A program made the translations under genes and the position numbers. A model generated the notes under the pieces. It did not search any database. It saw nothing but the letters and a program-made list of their open reading frames with translations, and was not told the origin of the DNA. Shown here piece after piece: positions 1-13,100 of a stretch of DNA of 64,000 bases; positions within the stretch are counted from its first letter, which is position 1; each line of letters begins with the position of its first letter. Origin of the DNA: Amoebophrya sp. A120 (taxonomy: Eukaryota > Sar > Dinophyceae > Syndiniales > Amoebophryaceae); contig CAJINV010000024.1 of the NCBI GenBank assembly GCA_905178155.1, forward strand, positions 75,494 to 139,493, written 5' to 3'.

Positions 1-1140
1 AAGCGAAAAGAGGCACTGGGCTTTTCAATTTGTGCAAGACACGAGCAAAAAATAGGGAAGCAAAAGCACGCGCGGTCTTTTCCCAGGGGCGGTTTCTATT
101 GAGTGCAGGCACTACCCCTAGATGAAAAAGTCTGCGCATGTGGGTTCCCTAGATTCCCTAGATTTCCAAAATGCCCTCCCTAGATTTTCGCTAGATCGTC
201 ACAACATCGCTGTGAAAAAAGAGGCCGTCACTAAAACCACGGCGGCATGACGGATTTTCCCTTCCACCCCCCTTCCATCGATCTTTTCCTTGGCCAGCAA
301 AAATGTTTGCGCTTGGCAGACCCAAACGGGACCGTCATTGAGCCAAACACGGCCGTTTTGATGGATTTTCCATGGCCCCTCCACAGCTGACAAACCCAAA
401 CATTTTTGCAATACCCTTCGCGCATAGTATCTGCCTCTCGCGGTAAAAAATAAAAATGCCATTTGTCGTATAGCATTACAAACTCAAAGTTTTCCAGACC
501 CACCAGGGATCTTTGCAACGCGCAGTGGCTTGATTTGATCACCCAATCAGCCTAAGATCTAAGCATCTACAAATGCATGAACAGCTCCGCTCGCCAGAGT
601 CATGAGAGCGCTACTGCCGAAAAACTCCTGAGAATGGAGAACAGAGATGCTCGCGTCTCTTTTGATCTTTGTTCCAGGACGTCGAGCACGTCAATGCCAG
701 TACGTGCTGCTAGATGTCGGCAGAGTTTTTTTCTTTTTTCTTTTGTGTGAGAAAAAAGCAAAAAACTCCAATCGTTTCGTCAGGAACTACTTGATAATCC
801 GGAGGTGTCGCATGGTTCAGTCGTACAGCGTATTACTTTACAGGACAAAGAAGCAAACGCAAGAACAAGTGACATCTGTATATGTCATTTTCCTCGTACG
901 AAGGGACGAAAGGCTAAGTGAAAGTAAAAAGGCACATGGCATTAAACGTCGTAAGGATGAGGAAGCTAAAAATGCGATAGTAAGAACCGTTCCACTATAA
1001 TCGGTTTCACTACGGTTTGTTTGTGTCGCTTTGTGTCGCCGCGGCTACCCAAGTTTAGGATCAGGTCTACTAGAAGTGTACCACGAGAAATAACTCTTGA
1101 GTACTCGCATGTTGTACTTTCATCCCGCCTATCATTGTTC
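1..1140. other. No gene recognised
   Basis: I see no convincing coding region here. Short open frames on both strands lack protein-like composition. Around 370-420 there is a stretch ending in AAACATTTTTGCAATACC that resembles the right end of a family I introner element, but I find no matching left end or TSD. The block 1097-1140 is the 3' flank of gene A and is still similar to the 3' flank of gene B at 47345-47382. Confidence 0.6.
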
Positions 1141-4100
1141 TCACCTCTTCCGCCCACTCGCCGCGCTCCTCCCCCCGCCGCCACCTTTCCGGACCGTTGC
1201 CTTTGCGTTCCTGGCTGCCTGTGCCTTCGCTTTCGCTTTGGCCGCGGCCGCCGCGGCTTTCGCCCGGGCTTTCTATCGCGAGAAAAAGGTGTTTACAGAT
1301 ACACATTGTGTTGCAGGCGAAGCAAGACAGACAAGTTCTGTCATGCGGGAAATGCTTGCCAGCCTCATTTCATTCGTGATTTGCCTTATAGTCTGCGCAT
1401 CACAGGTTTTCTTTGCCATGTCGAGCAACTTTGTGATGCAGAAACTCCAACAAATGTGAAACTGTAAAACACTTTTATCCTGTGATACTTTCTGCTGCTG
1501 TGCCAGTAACTTCGCCTGCTTCTCTCGGGCCTCCCTTTCCAAGCGAATCGCCCGGGCCTTGTTCTTTTCCCTCTTCTATCAAATGCAAAAATGTCTGGGT
1601 CTGGAAGAACGCATGTTTGTCATGCTTGTCTGGCATGAGTCTTAAATCTGTAATGCACGTTATCCAAGAGCCCTGTTTTTCTGTGATGCAGAAACGCAGT
1701 TTGTCATGCAGAATAGGCAACACCTAGAAGCTCAGAAACTTGTAATGCTACGCCAGCATTTGTGGCCTCATCATGAGACGCCACCCAGCATCACAAGTTT
1801 CCAGACCGAGACATTTTTACATTTGATATCTTCCTCCGCTGCAGTTCCTTCTGGTACGGCCTCTTCAAGTATCAAATGTAAAAATGTCTGGGTCTGGAAA
1901 GTTGGGACTTGTGATGCTAACTTTGGATTCTAAAAAAAATCTGTATTGCATGACCAGCAAGAGGAGCCACATTGGTGCCGCGCGAGGAGGGCATTTGTCA
2001 TGCGGAAATGGCATCAGGAAGCGTTCCAAAAATCTGTGATGCTGGGTCATGCATTACAAGCATCATGGGTCATGCCAGACAAGCATGACAAGCCTTCCAT
2101 TCTTCCAGACCCAGACATTTTTACATTTGATATCAAGCGGACGTAATCGGCCGTGCCGCGCTTAGACAGCGTCGTTGGGAGAAGGAGCATGTTTTCGAGA
2201 TGTAGATCGAACTCGGGATCTTCCGGCTCCTCTTCCACTAGCAATTGATGTTGCTGGGCTGCCTGCCGCTGTCTCATCACCTCCTGGGCATCTTGCGCTG
2301 CTTTATTTCCCAGCCCGACAAAACCTTGCTGCCGCGACGTGCCGCTCTGATGGTTCAAAATTCCAGGTTTAATATTCTGTCGTTGCAGATTGATTTTATG
2401 AACTGCCGAAGATGAGGATGAGGACGAAGAAGACTGGTTGAGGACTACAGGTCTTTGGGGAAGACCGCTAGTACTTGGTGGAAGTTTATTCGCATTGGAA
2501 CTCGGCAAGGAACTACTTGCACTGGAGTCGTAGTTCTGCAACCCCATAGTAGCGCTCTTTCCGCTTTTGCCGTGTAGTTCCACCCTCTTCGCAACTGTGC
2601 CATGCGCAGCTGCCCTCTTCATGATCCCAGCGCCGTGTAGTTGAAGTTGTTTTCCTGCCGCACCGGTTCTGGCGACTTTCCCTTGTCGCGCGGGCCCACT
2701 TCCAGGCGGCAGCATCGTCTTTTTCAGGTGTTTCTGCTGCTCCGCAAGTCGAGCTTGCTGTTCTCGAAGTTTTCTTGCCTGCTCCTCCTGTTCCTTCTCC
2801 GCCGCTTCTTTCGCTTCCTTTTCAGCCTTCTCCCGGTAGAATTTGTTTCGGTTGAAAATCTCGTGTAATAGCGAGGTATCCAGTGCAAAAGTATCGTACT
2901 CGTAGTGATTGCAGTTATGCATTACAAACGCAGGTATTAGTGTCCATCCGCATTACAAATTTTATTTCTCATGCTGAGGAAATTTGTAATGCAATTACTA
3001 GTACGATACTTTTGCAGTTCATACTGGTTCTTCTTGGGCAATAGGTTCCCCTGCCGGTCCTTGGCTTCCTTTTCCTATGGAGAGCAAAAAGTTTGTCACA
3101 GTCACATCACTAACTTGCGGCCTTTGCATTACAAATTTTTTTAGCATCACAGCTTGTCCTTGTATTGCAGAAATGCTAGGAAAATCCCTCATGAGGTTTG
3201 GCTGTGATGCATTTTTACGCATGACATAAAGTTTTGTATTGCAGAAATGCGCATGAGTGATCGTGACGAACTGTTTTTTTTTTTTGGATATTTCCAAAAG
3301 GGGCTGCACGGTGAACATCGTCATCAGCTCCGGCCTATGCTGTGCAAAAGTATCGTACTCGTATAAATGCAAGTCTTGCATTACAAATCTTGTCCCTAAG
3401 GCAAATCTGCATTAGAAATTTCATTTATCATGCTGATAAATAAATTTGTAATGCATTTATACGAGTACGATACTTTTGCAGTTCATACGGCTTCATGTGC
3501 ACTCGCACGAGTGCTTGATTCAGTGATTCTTGCTGCGGTTCGCCCAGTATGGATTGTAAAAATGTCTGGGTCTGGAAGGTTGGGACTTGTAAAGCTAGCG
3601 TTCCATACCTAGAAAATCTGTATTGCATAACCAACAAAAGTCGCAGTCTCTTTTGTCATGCAAAAACGCAGTTTCTCATGCGGATTTCCTACGAGAAAGC
3701 GTTTTGGGAAGTTGTCATGCCGGACTGCATTCGGAAGCGTTTTCATCATGCACATTTTGGCATCACAAGTTTCCAGACCCAGACACTTTTGCATTTCGTA
3801 CCCAGCGCCGGCAGTGGGCCCGGAAGCTGGTGGGCCGGCATGCTCAAAGCTTCATCCAGGGTCGCGGTTCTTTTACCCCCGAGAGGGAATTTCTTGCCCG
3901 GTGGGTCCTCCGTTGCCACCGACTTCAGCCGGTTGTTTTCGATCTTCAGCTGCGTCACCGCGTCTGTTATGCACTGCAGATATGCCTGGGTCCGGAAGTT
4001 GCTAAACTTGTCATGTTGGGAAACTAAGGGCAGGGCGTCCCTTTGTAAAATACGAAACTTGCAGAAATCTGTGTTGCATGACTGCCAAAAACTGTCCACT

Positions 4101-7100
4101 TTCGACCAAGTTGGAGGGGAGTTTCTCATGCAAGATATGCATGACAGAGACCCCACAGTCTCTGTCATGCTAGGTCCCGCATTCCAGACCTCATGGCTCA
4201 TGGAAAACCTGCATAACAAGTTTAGAAGACTCTTCCAGACCCAGACACTTTTGCATTTCATATCTTTCGGCTTGGACACAATTTTCACGTTCGGGGGCAA
4301 CGACCGCGGGTTCACGCTGGTCACCGGGAAATTTTCTTCGACCCACTGCGTTTGGCGCGTCACCGCCTCGCGGATATCGCGCTCATTTGTCTCCGCTTCA
4401 CCGTTATGCAGTGCAAATAAGTCTGGGTCCTCTGGAAGGTTGTAATGCGTACCTTGCATTCCTGGAAAATCTGTGTTGCATGAGCAGCAAATAAGCAGCG
4501 TTCCTTATTATGCAATAAGGCAATTTGTATTGCGTGTCACGCAGAGGGAAACGCTCCGAAAGGTTGGCATGCTTGGCTGCCGTTGCAAGCGTTGCAGTCA
4601 TGCGCAATTCAGCATCACAGGTTTCCAGACATCCAGGGATATTTGCAATGCATAACCGTGCTGCTTTTCGAGATAGTCGCGCAGTGTCTTCTCGTAGACG
4701 AACTGCAGTTCGCCACTGAACCCGGACGCGAGGGAGATCAGGTCTCTCGCCAAGTGGGGCCGCTCGGTCTTGTCGGCGCGAACGAACTTGATTTGCATCT
4801 CCAAGACGGAGAAAAACGTGTTGTAACTGCCAGAGATCTATGCATTGCAAAAATGTCTGGGTCTGGAAGGATGCAACTTGTAATGCTAATTCTGGATCGT
4901 GCAAAAATCTGTGTTGCACAAATGCCAAAAGTTGTCCACTTTTGACCAAGTTAGTACGTAGCAGCACCATTTAGTTAACTCCTGACGGGTCGGCGTTAGA
5001 ACAGATTTAACCTCTGCCAATACCTGGGCGCTAGAACAGATTTAGCCTCTGCCGATACCCCTAGGTGGATACACGATCCACTTCCTAGCTACCACCCGGC
5101 TGCACCCGCAAAACCGCTATCGATTGCTTACGCGTAGCTACAACCAGTGGGCGGGCGCTATGTGTGGCTGACCTGCCTCACCATCCAAGCCCGCGAGCAG
5201 GGTGGAGCTCCAGCATTGCCCTAATGGGTTAGTCGTACAAGCTTGCGCATGCAAAGTCTTACTTTTGTGGCCGGTTGCGCGCTAAAAAATACACTGGGGG
5301 TCTAATGATCACACACGATGACCCTATCGCGATGGGTGGCAGACGACCCCACGGCGTGTCCCTTTCCGACACTTTGCGCCGACCTGTTTCCCGCGCCCTT
5401 TTCTATGCGTTTCCGGAGAATCGGCCCGCAGGGCTCCGCATTTGCAGAGCCGCCACCGCGCCCGCCCCGGGGGACCCCTTGGGGAAGGGGGGCGCTGCTT
5501 TCGCGCAGTCTTTAAACTAGCAACCCTGCCCGCCGCCACTTCTTTAATCTATTCCTTTGTTTCTTTTTCTCTCCTTTTTCTTTTTGTACAGTTAGAAGCG
5601 CCTTGCTACATGGAGTCAGCTGGCGGGGGCGGGATGAAAAGCAGCGCCGTGCCTCGGGGGCTGGCGAGAGCGATACGATTAGCATCGTCGCACCCCGTAG
5701 CAGGGCTGGCGGGGGCGTGTCGAGACGGGGTCCGCGCGCTGCCGTCTTTCTTGGAGAGGGCATTTGTCACGCGGAGTATGTAGGCGTCAGGAATCCGTCC
5801 AAAAATCTGTGACGCTAGGTCGTGCATTGCAGGCATCTCGGGCCAACAGGCCCCGCCGTCGTGGTACTTGCGCCAGGCCCGCCGCCGCGCCGGCTTTCCC
5901 AGCCCGACACGCTTCCAGCTGGTTCCCGCGGACGACAACACCGCGCCCGCGCCCTGCTTCCAGTAGCCCCGCACGAACTTCGTAACGCCCTCGGACTTTG
6001 CGGCCGCGGCCGCCCGGCGCAGCGCCGGCGCAAGGCGGTCCGCCAGTCGCTCGGCGAAAAGTAGGCGCCGCGCCGCAATGGACTCCCGCCGTCCGACTCC
6101 AGCAAGCCGCTACCACCGTAATCGGCCACGATCGCCGTGAACGTCAGCCACCCGCGAAGGCTCTCGGCCACGCTTTTCGAAGCTGCCCCGCCATGCTGCT
6201 GCTGGTCCTCCGGGTGTCCGATAAGAAGCGCGGGGTCTTCTGCGAATGTCAAGGAGCCCGCGACCGCCACATCCAGCACAAGCCGGCGACGCAGCTCGCT
6301 GCCCGCGTCACCCACCCCACGCAAATCATCGAGCCACTTGACTGCCGTCGTCCGCACCAGCATGAGAAGCTTTGCCGCGTCCGTTTTCCGGGAGACCGGG
6401 CTGCGGGTGTGCATGCTCAAACAAGTGGAGGCCGACGAAACCGGACACATAGAGCAGCGCCGTTTGTCCCCCGCGTTTTCCGAACTTCCCAGGCGCTTCC
6501 GCACCTCTCCAACGAGGTCGCGCCGCCGGGTGCTTTCCGGGTTCACCAGGTCGCGCGACATGGCGCGAGCCCGCCGCAAATCCTTCTCGAAGTTCTCCCG
6601 GTCCTCCGCGCCGGTTCTTACTTTGTTTTCCCGCTCCCGCCGGTGGCAAACTGCACGCCATCGAGAAGTCCCCCCGTCTTCTTCTCCGAGGCCGCCTCTG
6701 GCTGCGGAGCTTGCGTCTGCTGCCGGAATAGCTGGGCACCGCGAGGGCCGACAGGGTCCCCAACCTGCCACAGGACCAAGCAGAGAGACGAAATGCGCAA
6801 CGGTCTCGCTGTTAGGGTTGACATCGCCCCGGCCGATCATCCCACACAACGGCGCCAGCTGGTGCTTCGAACCGGCGCGAAGCCTGCCGAGCTGCTCCAG
6901 CGCCCTCTCCTGCGTCCGTGCCACTACTGGAGGCAATTCGCGCAGCGCGGGCCTGGTTCTCATTGTGGTCGACACCTGCGAACCCCGGCAAGCTCTTGCA
7001 ACTCTCCTCGCTGGTGGATCACGTACTGCAGCAGCGACACAGCTGGACCCAGGTCCCAGCTGGCGCGGGGCTTCCTTCCACTTTCGTCGGCCGGCGCGCG

Positions 7101-10100
7101 CGTGCCCCGCGCCCATCTTCCTCGCGAATGTTTCGCCCGCCATGGCCCCCCGAATCTTCGGAGGCAGGTAGAGGAGGCCGAGGCCCATGCGGCTCTCCCG
7201 TATGATCTGGCCGGCCTTCAGCTTCTCCCACTGCACTGCTTTGGCCTCTGTAGCCTTGCCGCTGAGCGTCCCGAGCCGGCAAAACAGCGGGGCCCCGGCC
7301 GGTCGTAGCGTCACACCTGTGGCCCACATCTTCAAGAGCCTGGCGGGGGGGCTCGAAGTCGTCCCATGCCTGCGTCCTGCAAAGGGTGTGCGCTGCAACA
7401 TTTGCGGCCAGGCAGTTCCGCCGGGATCGGCTTCCCGGCGGACTGTAGCAGACTGCAGGCGAAGACCGCGAGCGCCTCCCTTTGCTGCGCCAAAGCCGCG
7501 CCCTTTGCCGACTCAAATACTGCGACGCGCTGACTGTCGGGATTCTCGGGTAGGATCTTGGTGCACGGAGTGAAGGCCAGCGAACGCATTACGCGCCTCG
7601 GCGATAGTGGAGCCGGCGCCCGCCTTCGCGGATGAGCTGCTAGCGCCAGCAGCCGCTCCGGGGGCCCCCGCGCTTTTTCCTGCTTGCATAGCTTTGCCTA
7701 TCGCCTTGCCACGTGCATCGACTTCCTTCCCGGCTTCGCTCGTCTTCTTCTGCGAGTCCTTGCGTGCCTTCTGCAGCTTCTTGCGCAAGGCCTCCGCTTT
7801 TGGGTCGGACTTGGCCAGGGCGAGCATTGCAGCCTTCTCGCTCCGGGCCGCCGCCGTTGCTGCCCACGCGTCGCTGGTCAAGATATACCCCGAGGGAATG
7901 CAGGCGCTTCGTCTGGTCCGAGGGAGAGCGGGAGGCATAGGCCCCCGAGAAAGGCCGCCACATCGAACGCCAGGGGGAACACTCTCAGAGCCGGGCGAAG
8001 TTCGCCCGCGCACCGGTCCAAAATCAGGCAGCAGGTGGGGCCGCAGAGAATGCCTGCGCTTGGCCCGAGTGGATCGCTCTGCTGTGCGGAGTCACCAGCG
8101 CCGCCGGCTAGGTCGCCACCGCCTGCGCCGCACAGGCCCCGGCCCAACTGTGTAGAGCGCCGCAGCAGCTCAGCCATTGGCCCACGAAGCAGCCGCCGCC
8201 CGCCCTCGTTCACGGCTGTGAAACCATCGGGCGCCTTAGCAGCTGCCCGCCCGGAGTCGAGGCAACCCCACGGGGCCGCGATGTTTTCCTGCACATCCAG
8301 AAGCGTCTCGGCAAAGCCTTCGCGCCCTTGCTGCATCCGGGTGCGGGTGCCTTGGGTCCCGAGAAGTCGACAAAAGCCCAGGGGGTTGCGGAGGTTCGTC
8401 ACGGCGCGCGCGACGTCGTCGCCTACTTTCGAGGCCTTGGATGCTTTCCCGCCTGCCTTCGCCGGCGGCGCGGAAGAATCAGCGGGCAGCAATCGCCACC
8501 GCGCGAAGTCGGGCTGCGGTTCCGGAGCAGTGAGCACATCTGAAGACGCGATCTCCGATGGCTTTGCAGTGGCTTCTAGCTGCATCTTCCGCGATTCAAT
8601 GCTGGAGACCGAAAGCGGCCACTTCTCATCCACATCCTCTCGCGTTAGGGACGCGGCGCGATCCGGCTGTCGGGGGTCCAGGGAGCTCTCGGCCGTTCTG
8701 ACCAAGTCGGTGGCCGCGTCGGCGCCCTCGTTTGTCGCTACGCGCTCTGGGTCAAGCGACGCGCTGGCGCCTGCGTGTCTTTTCTGTAATTTCAACAGTC
8801 GCCGCGCCAGCTTTCGACTGCCCTCAATAAACGCTGGTAGCCTGGTCACCTTCGCCAAGTTGGGAGGAGGCTTCTCATGCAGGATAGGCATGATAGGGGT
8901 CTCACAGAATCTGTCATGCAGGGTCCTGCATATCAGACGGCATGGATCATGGAAAATCTGCATGACAAATCTCGCAATTTCCCAGACTCAAACATTTTTG
9001 CATTTGATAAGATCGAGGAGGTCGACAGACTGTCGATCTTGTTTTCGTTCAGAATTTTCGACCACATCGTCAAAAGCTTGCAGTTATCCACGAGCAAAAT
9101 CTCCAGCAGTTCTATCAAAATTAAAAATCGCCCCGCGGCCCCATAGCAAAGTGGAAATCTCTTATGCGGGATTTGTGTACACAAATCAGCTCTGTCTTGC
9201 AGTGAGACACTGCAGGCAAAGCCTAAGTCTGCGTAGGGGTGTTGTTATTTGGTGTAGGTGCTTACTGCTTAGCATAGCAGAGGCCTGCCATGCAAGCGTA
9301 ACAGCATTACTTACAAACCGCCTGCATCAGGCGGCGGATAATTCTTTGGCTTTGATGCCCTCTTGCACGAGAGACAGGATTTGTGGTCACAAATCAGCAT
9401 GACAAACTTTTAGAAGAAGACCTTTTCAACAGGAGTGTGGGGAGGTGGGGGGATTTTTCCTCGCAATAAGTTCCACCGCGACCGGGTAGTCGAGAAAGAT
9501 TTTGTAATATCGCAAGAAAAAAGTGTTACAGTTACACACTGTCTTGCAAGCCCAGCATGACAGACAACCTCGGTCATGCCGGATAAGCATAGGAGCCTTG
9601 TTTCATACGTGTTCTCCCGTAGGGTTTCTGCAGTGCAAGTTTTCTCTCTCATGCAGAGGAATCTGTGTTGCTGCATTGACAACAGATGTGTAACTGTAAT
9701 TTTTTTTTCGTTGGATATGTATGTCGGGTTTCGGAAGTACAGGAGATACCGCAGAAACCAGCGGAAATCCGGATCGTCGACGTGTCTTTTTACAACGTGC
9801 TGTAGATACCGGGGGTTCAGCAGTGATTGCAGGAACTGGCTTTCCCACGTGAACCGCTGCACATCGCTTATCGTGAGAAAAAACTGCTTCACTGTGAACT
9901 TGTGATGCAGAAAATGAAACACGGAACTCTTTGTCTTCCTACACCTGCAAGGCATTGGATTTACAAGCGTGTTTTGCCTTGGGAAGCGCGCATGACAAAT
10001 TTTCAGTGTCATGTGTAGCAAACTCGTGATGCAGATCTTGCACCTTATAATTCCCTATTTCCGCTCGGGAGGGTTTTTTTTCTGGCTTGAGGACCCCCTC

Positions 10101-13100
10101 CCACCCCCCCCGATCTCGGATGTGCGTGGGCCCATGAAAGTCCAAGGACTTGAAACATGCAAACATTTATGCTTGGGGGCTGCAGAGTCGCATGAAAAAC
10201 AAAAGACTCTGAGCGGGCTGCACCGCACATGCGCGACCGAACGAGCGAGAAGTAATCAACAAGAAACTAGAGATAGAGGTGTGCGGCACCTCAAGATACT
10301 TATGATGGCGACGAAAAGATGAAATAATTTTGTTTTTTTGAAATGTCAGACCATTGCGTATTACGGTACAAAACAGGTCAGCACTACCTCGATTGCGGTG
10401 TTTGCAAAGCGAAGCGGTAGCTGTAAAATGGAGTTTTTGCTTGTCATCATGAAGAATTAGTATGTCCGCATGAGTGTCGCCGGATCTAAGGGCCCATCTA
10501 TGCACTCGCCTCATGGAGCACGCTGTGTGTCAGGAACGGTGCCGGGCATAAAAAGCGGGGTGCGGCCCCTTGAAATAGGTGGACTTTTTTTCTTCAATTA
10601 TGCAGCCAAAAGAGAGCACATATGCGCGCGGTGAGTGGGTGGACTCTTTGGGTGCGGCCCGACCGAAACCACCACTGCACCCGCCTAGCGATAGCAAGAA
10701 GAAACTGGATGCTTCCGGGTGCGGCCCATCAGCGAGTAAATAGAGTGGCTGCCTCTAAGAGCGGTAAAACGTAGAAGCTAAAGGCTAAAAAGTATCTATC
10801 AACAACCGACCCCGATCAGCCCGTTGGCAAAACGGAAAAAAAAAACATCTGCCCCTGCAACAAATGCGGGGTCCGCCACCTAGCGCTACAAGGATTCCAG
10901 AAGTAAGCAAGACGACGAAAAAGAAGTAAAAGGGTAGAGACCTACATCTACGTGGGAACGCGGGGAAAGCAGGGAAGATCCGGCATTTCAGCATGAGGAG
11001 CGTACGAATTTGCGATCTAGCTCCATCGGGGGCGATAGGTACTCACGAACGAAGAGCAATGGCAACGAAGTGCAGACGACAGCAACGAAGGGCTGGAACT
11101 TTCGCGAGACCAAACTAGATGGCAAGCGAGGTCCCCGCGCCCCCCCTGGATGCAGATCTTGCAAAGTCATCACAGTGAAACACTTTTTTCGTACGATATT
11201 GCTGTACGGAAGTTTAGCAGCCTGGAGCGCTTTTTCGGCGCGGGTGGCTTGATACTGTTCCTTTTTCTCTTTCTCCCGTTCGTCGTGCCGTTTTCTTTTG
11301 AAGGAAGGCGGCGAAGCACAAAAACTGCTCGCCTCGAGGGTCGTGTCCTGTTGCGCCGGCGTCGTGGTGTCTACAACTTCCTGGGCGGGATTCTTTACAT
11401 CTCTTTCAACATCATCTTCTTTCTTGCAGTACAGCCGTCTCACATTTTTCTCGTAGATCCCGGCCACCTCCTCGAGCATGCAGTCCTGGATGCGCTTCGC
11501 CCCTTTCGCCAAGGTCTCGAGCTGCTTCTCCTGCTTTTCCAAAACGTACGCGAACCGCAGGAACCGGTTGCGGAAATACCGGTTGTCTTCTAGCCGGACG
11601 TCCACGAAATAGTTCTCCAACGAGTACCATCGCAAGGAAAAAGTGTCTCAGTCTCAACTTGTAATGCGGAATCAATGTCCTGCAGAGCGTTTTTTTGTCA
11701 TGCTCGACAGGCAAGAAATAAAGGGCACAACGAACTTCTTCAAGCGTGTTTTCTCTTGCATAAGACGACGCGTGACAGATAATCTTTCATGTCATCATGC
11801 TCGCTGAGGGCATTTGTAATGCTGAAACTACTAGTTATTAGGTTTGACATGGAGACGGGGACAGTTTCTTCGCACGATAAGTACTCAAAGTCGTCCATGA
11901 TTTCCGCGACCTGCCCCACTCTCAACTGTAAAAATGTCTGGGTCTGGAAGAATTCATGTTTGTCATGCTTGTCTGGCATGACTCTTAAATCTGTCATGCA
12001 CGTTACCCAAGAGTTCCGTTTTTCTGTGATGCAGCGCCGCAGTTTGTCATGCGGAATAGGCAACACCTAGGAGCTCAGAAACTTGTCATGCTGAGCTAGT
12101 AGTCGTAGCCTCATCATGAGACGCCACCCAGCATCACAAGTTTCCAGACCCAGACACTTTTACTTTTGATACCCGCGTCCTGCTTGCACTTTTCCGCAAC
12201 CACCGCTGCGGGCGAGGCCGGGTGCAGTTTGTGCACTGCAAAAGTGTTTGGGTCTGGAAGGTCGGGACTTGTCATGCTAAATCTGAATCATGCAAAAATC
12301 TGTGTTGCATGATTCCCAAACGCTGTCCAATTTTGATCAAGTTGAGAGGCAGTTTCTCATGCAGGATAGGCATGACAGTGATCTCACGGAATCTGTCATG
12401 CTAGGTCCTCCATGTCAGATCACATGGGTCATGCAAAACGTGCATGACAAGTCTCAGAAATGTCCAGACCCGGACATTTATACATTTGATACAGTTTGGT
12501 CAGCGTCCACTTCCCGCTCAGCCGTTTCGCGTTCTCGAGGACCAGGCTGTTGATGCGGTTCAATCCTGTGCAAAAGTATCGCACTCGTATAAATGCAAGT
12601 CTTGCATTACAAATCTTGTTCCCAAGGCAAATCTGCATTACAAATTCAGTACAAATTTTATTTCTCATGCTGAAGAAATTTGTAATGCATTTAGATTTAT
12701 ACGAGTACGATACTTTTGCAATTCATAGGTTCAGCTGGTCCACCATGTTGCTGATCACCGACTGCCCCGGCGAAGTGCCGATCGGCAGGCCGGGTCCCGG
12801 CCGTTTGAATGGCTGGCTGAAGTACGTCGGCTGCGCAAACTCGCGTTGGTGATAGGGTGAACGTCGGGGCTTGTATCAAAAGGAAAAATCCCCCCTCCCC
12901 ATATTGAAAAAGTACGTTTTCGAAAATTTGTGTTGCTGATTTGTGACCAAAAATCGTCTCTGTGTCGCATGAAGGCAACTGCACAGGCTTCGCCGCATTC
13001 TAAAGGCGGTTTGTCATGCTCATGCGCCTACAGCGTACATGGCTGTCATGCTAAGCGCCTAGGCCAATGCCTGTCTTCTCAGGCTTGATATGGGCCTGCA

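Noticed and set aside
5998-7308. Long plus-strand open frame of about 435 codons
   Set aside because: It is the antisense of the GC-rich decayed ORF and has Arg/Pro/Ala-biased composition typical of a shadow frame.
10043-11148. LTR retrotransposon in a gene A introner
   Set aside because: I find no long terminal repeats, primer binding site or polymerase motifs; only the 15 bp flanking duplication is clear.
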